Source: Spirodela intermedia (Eukaryota > Streptophyta > Magnoliopsida > Alismatales > Araceae). From it: DNA of 64,000 nt. The stretch spans positions 4,226,759-4,290,758 of the forward strand of contig LR746266.1 of assembly GCA_902729315.2 (NCBI GenBank), given 5' to 3'. Within the stretch, counting starts at the first letter, position 1, and each line of letters opens with the position of its first letter. Below the pieces are notes generated by a model that made no database searches, was not told where the DNA came from, and was given only the letters and a program-made list of their open reading frames with translations. The position numbers were made by a program, and so were the translations under genes. Shown piece after piece: positions 62,749-64,000 of the stretch.

Positions 62749-64000
62749 TATAAGAGCTGTCCAGCTAGAGACATTAAATTCAGCGCTGCATGGGAGGCAA
62801 CCCATGGTTTTTATTTCATTCTGTTTGATCTCTGTTTTTCTTAGAATTTCGCAGTACTTGTTTCTGTGTTTGTTTTTCTTTCGAAAAAGTGCAGGAGGAG
62901 GAGTGTAAGATGAAGTGGAAAATTAAAAACGAGGTTGAGGTGATGTCTTTCTGAGCTTCATCATTTATGAAAATATTTTTAATGCTTAACTTTGCAGATA
63001 TGCATGCTTCACTTGAAAATTATATTTTCTGTATATTCTGTTTCGAGTTTTCTGTGTCATTGAGGACAATGTCATTTTTAAGTTGGGGGGTGAAGTATTC
63101 ATTATTAATTTATGCTGTAGGACGATTAAGAATATGTGTTTGCATTTTATTCAACTTAGAACAGCAACTAAAAAAATAAAAATAAAATAAAATTCGGAAA
63201 AATTGCAACATCTATTTTCTGGTTTTCTGTCAGAAACAACAGACTGTCAAAAACAGCAGACAAAAAACAGCCCGAAATTTGAAATTCTAGAAGACCCTTT
63301 TCTCACATTTCAATCCCCTAGATATATATTACTGAAATTCGAAATTACAGCTATAAAGAAGATAGTTTTGATTTATTTTTGACAAATTTATTCCTGCTAA
63401 AAATAGAACTGAAAACAGAAAACGGAATTGTCAGAACTATCTAATTTACAAATTCCTTACATCATATTGCATGCATGAAAAATTAAATCAATTAGATTGA
63501 TTGATACCAAAAGATACTAGGAAGATTATTATTGAGTCAAAAGAATGATCTAGTAGCATGAAATGTTGGAATACTCCTTGGATACATGATAGATAACATG
63601 GATTTGATTTTACAGATTTTCACTTCATGATCTTGATGGATAATATTTACTTGATGTGAAAATTTGATTGATCATTTGAGTTTAATGGAGATTTTTGCAC
63701 CCTGATCTATAGGACTTGTGAGGAGAAATCACTTATTTCAAAAAAAAAAAAAAGAGAGAGCAATGTGAAAAATCTAGAAACGAAGAGTACACATGGAGGG
63801 TGTGAGACATCATTCTCATTGTCGAAAATCGTGCATAGAAAAACACTTGCTGAAAAATAAGTGGATAAAGTGAAAGCCCTGAAAATGAAGAGTACACATG
63901 GAGGGTGTGAGACATCATTCTTATTGTCGAAATTTGTCTACAGGAAAAGCTACTTATCCACTATATATATATAAAAAAAAAAAAGAAGAAGGAAGAAATA
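62749..64000 (+). other. Retrotransposon internal region downstream of gag
   Basis: No pol coding is seen. Just after the stop is a small hairpin, CATGGG (62789-62794) and CCCATG (62801-62806), within GGGAGGCAACCCATGG. At 63058-63095 lies TTGAGGACAATG followed by AAGTTGGGGGG, words I recall from many plant Ty3 elements of the Athila/Tat group. The rest is AT-rich and runs off the window. Confidence 0.65.
63782..63960 (+). repeat. Tandem repeat, about 105-bp period, in retrotransposon internal region
   Basis: GAAGAGTACACATGGAGGG begins at 63782 and again at 63887, each followed by TGTGAGACATCATTCT and by similar sequence to about 63960. Confidence 0.88.

Noticed and set aside
63782-63960. CRISPR-like direct repeats
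   Set aside because: Only two copies of about 105 bp, in a plant retrotransposon; no short repeats with unique spacers occur anywhere in the window.

Overview
The window is nuclear DNA from a flowering plant. Genes have many GT-AG introns, plant-type proteins, GA/CT microsatellites, and large AT-rich intergenic stretches with LTR retrotransposon debris. I cannot name the species. Genes were assembled by hand from splice signals and recalled family similarity; no alignment was run.

Left half (1-34.6 kb), genic. (1) The 3' part of a SCAPER homologue (+, 616-6445); its 5' exons lie outside the window. (2) Converging on it, a complete ZRANB3-like SNF2 annealing helicase with C-terminal HNH nuclease (-, 29218 down to 7601, about 25 exons, about 1,200 aa). 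(3) Diverging from the helicase, a secreted polyamine oxidase (+, 31572-34610, 9 exons, 485 aa). These look like three independent single-copy genes, not a functional cluster.

Right half (about 36.7-64 kb), a retrotransposon landscape built by one LTR family. I find eight LTR copies, here called H, A, B, E, C, D, F and G from left to right. A, B, D and F are solo LTRs with exact 5-bp target duplications. A sits inside the older H; D sits inside C, which sits inside E. G is the 5' LTR of an element whose tRNA-Asp primer site and long gag-only ORF follow; its 3' LTR is beyond the window and no pol is seen.

Main discovery candidate: on the strand antisense to the retrotransposon, every one of the eight LTRs carries a plant snRNA-type promoter. 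It consists of an upstream sequence element (AGTCCCACATCG or a 1-2 base variant), exactly 25 nt, then a TATA box, giving an invariant 43-bp module. The spacing is that of plant Pol III snRNA (U6-type) promoters. About 29 nt after the TATA there is a GTCC start, followed by about 185-194 nt of GC-rich, foldable sequence ending in a T-run. This suggests an LTR-borne antisense Pol III transcription unit. The LTRs also hold a sense as-1-like/TATA promoter, a sense-strand B-box-like motif and a conserved terminal hairpin.
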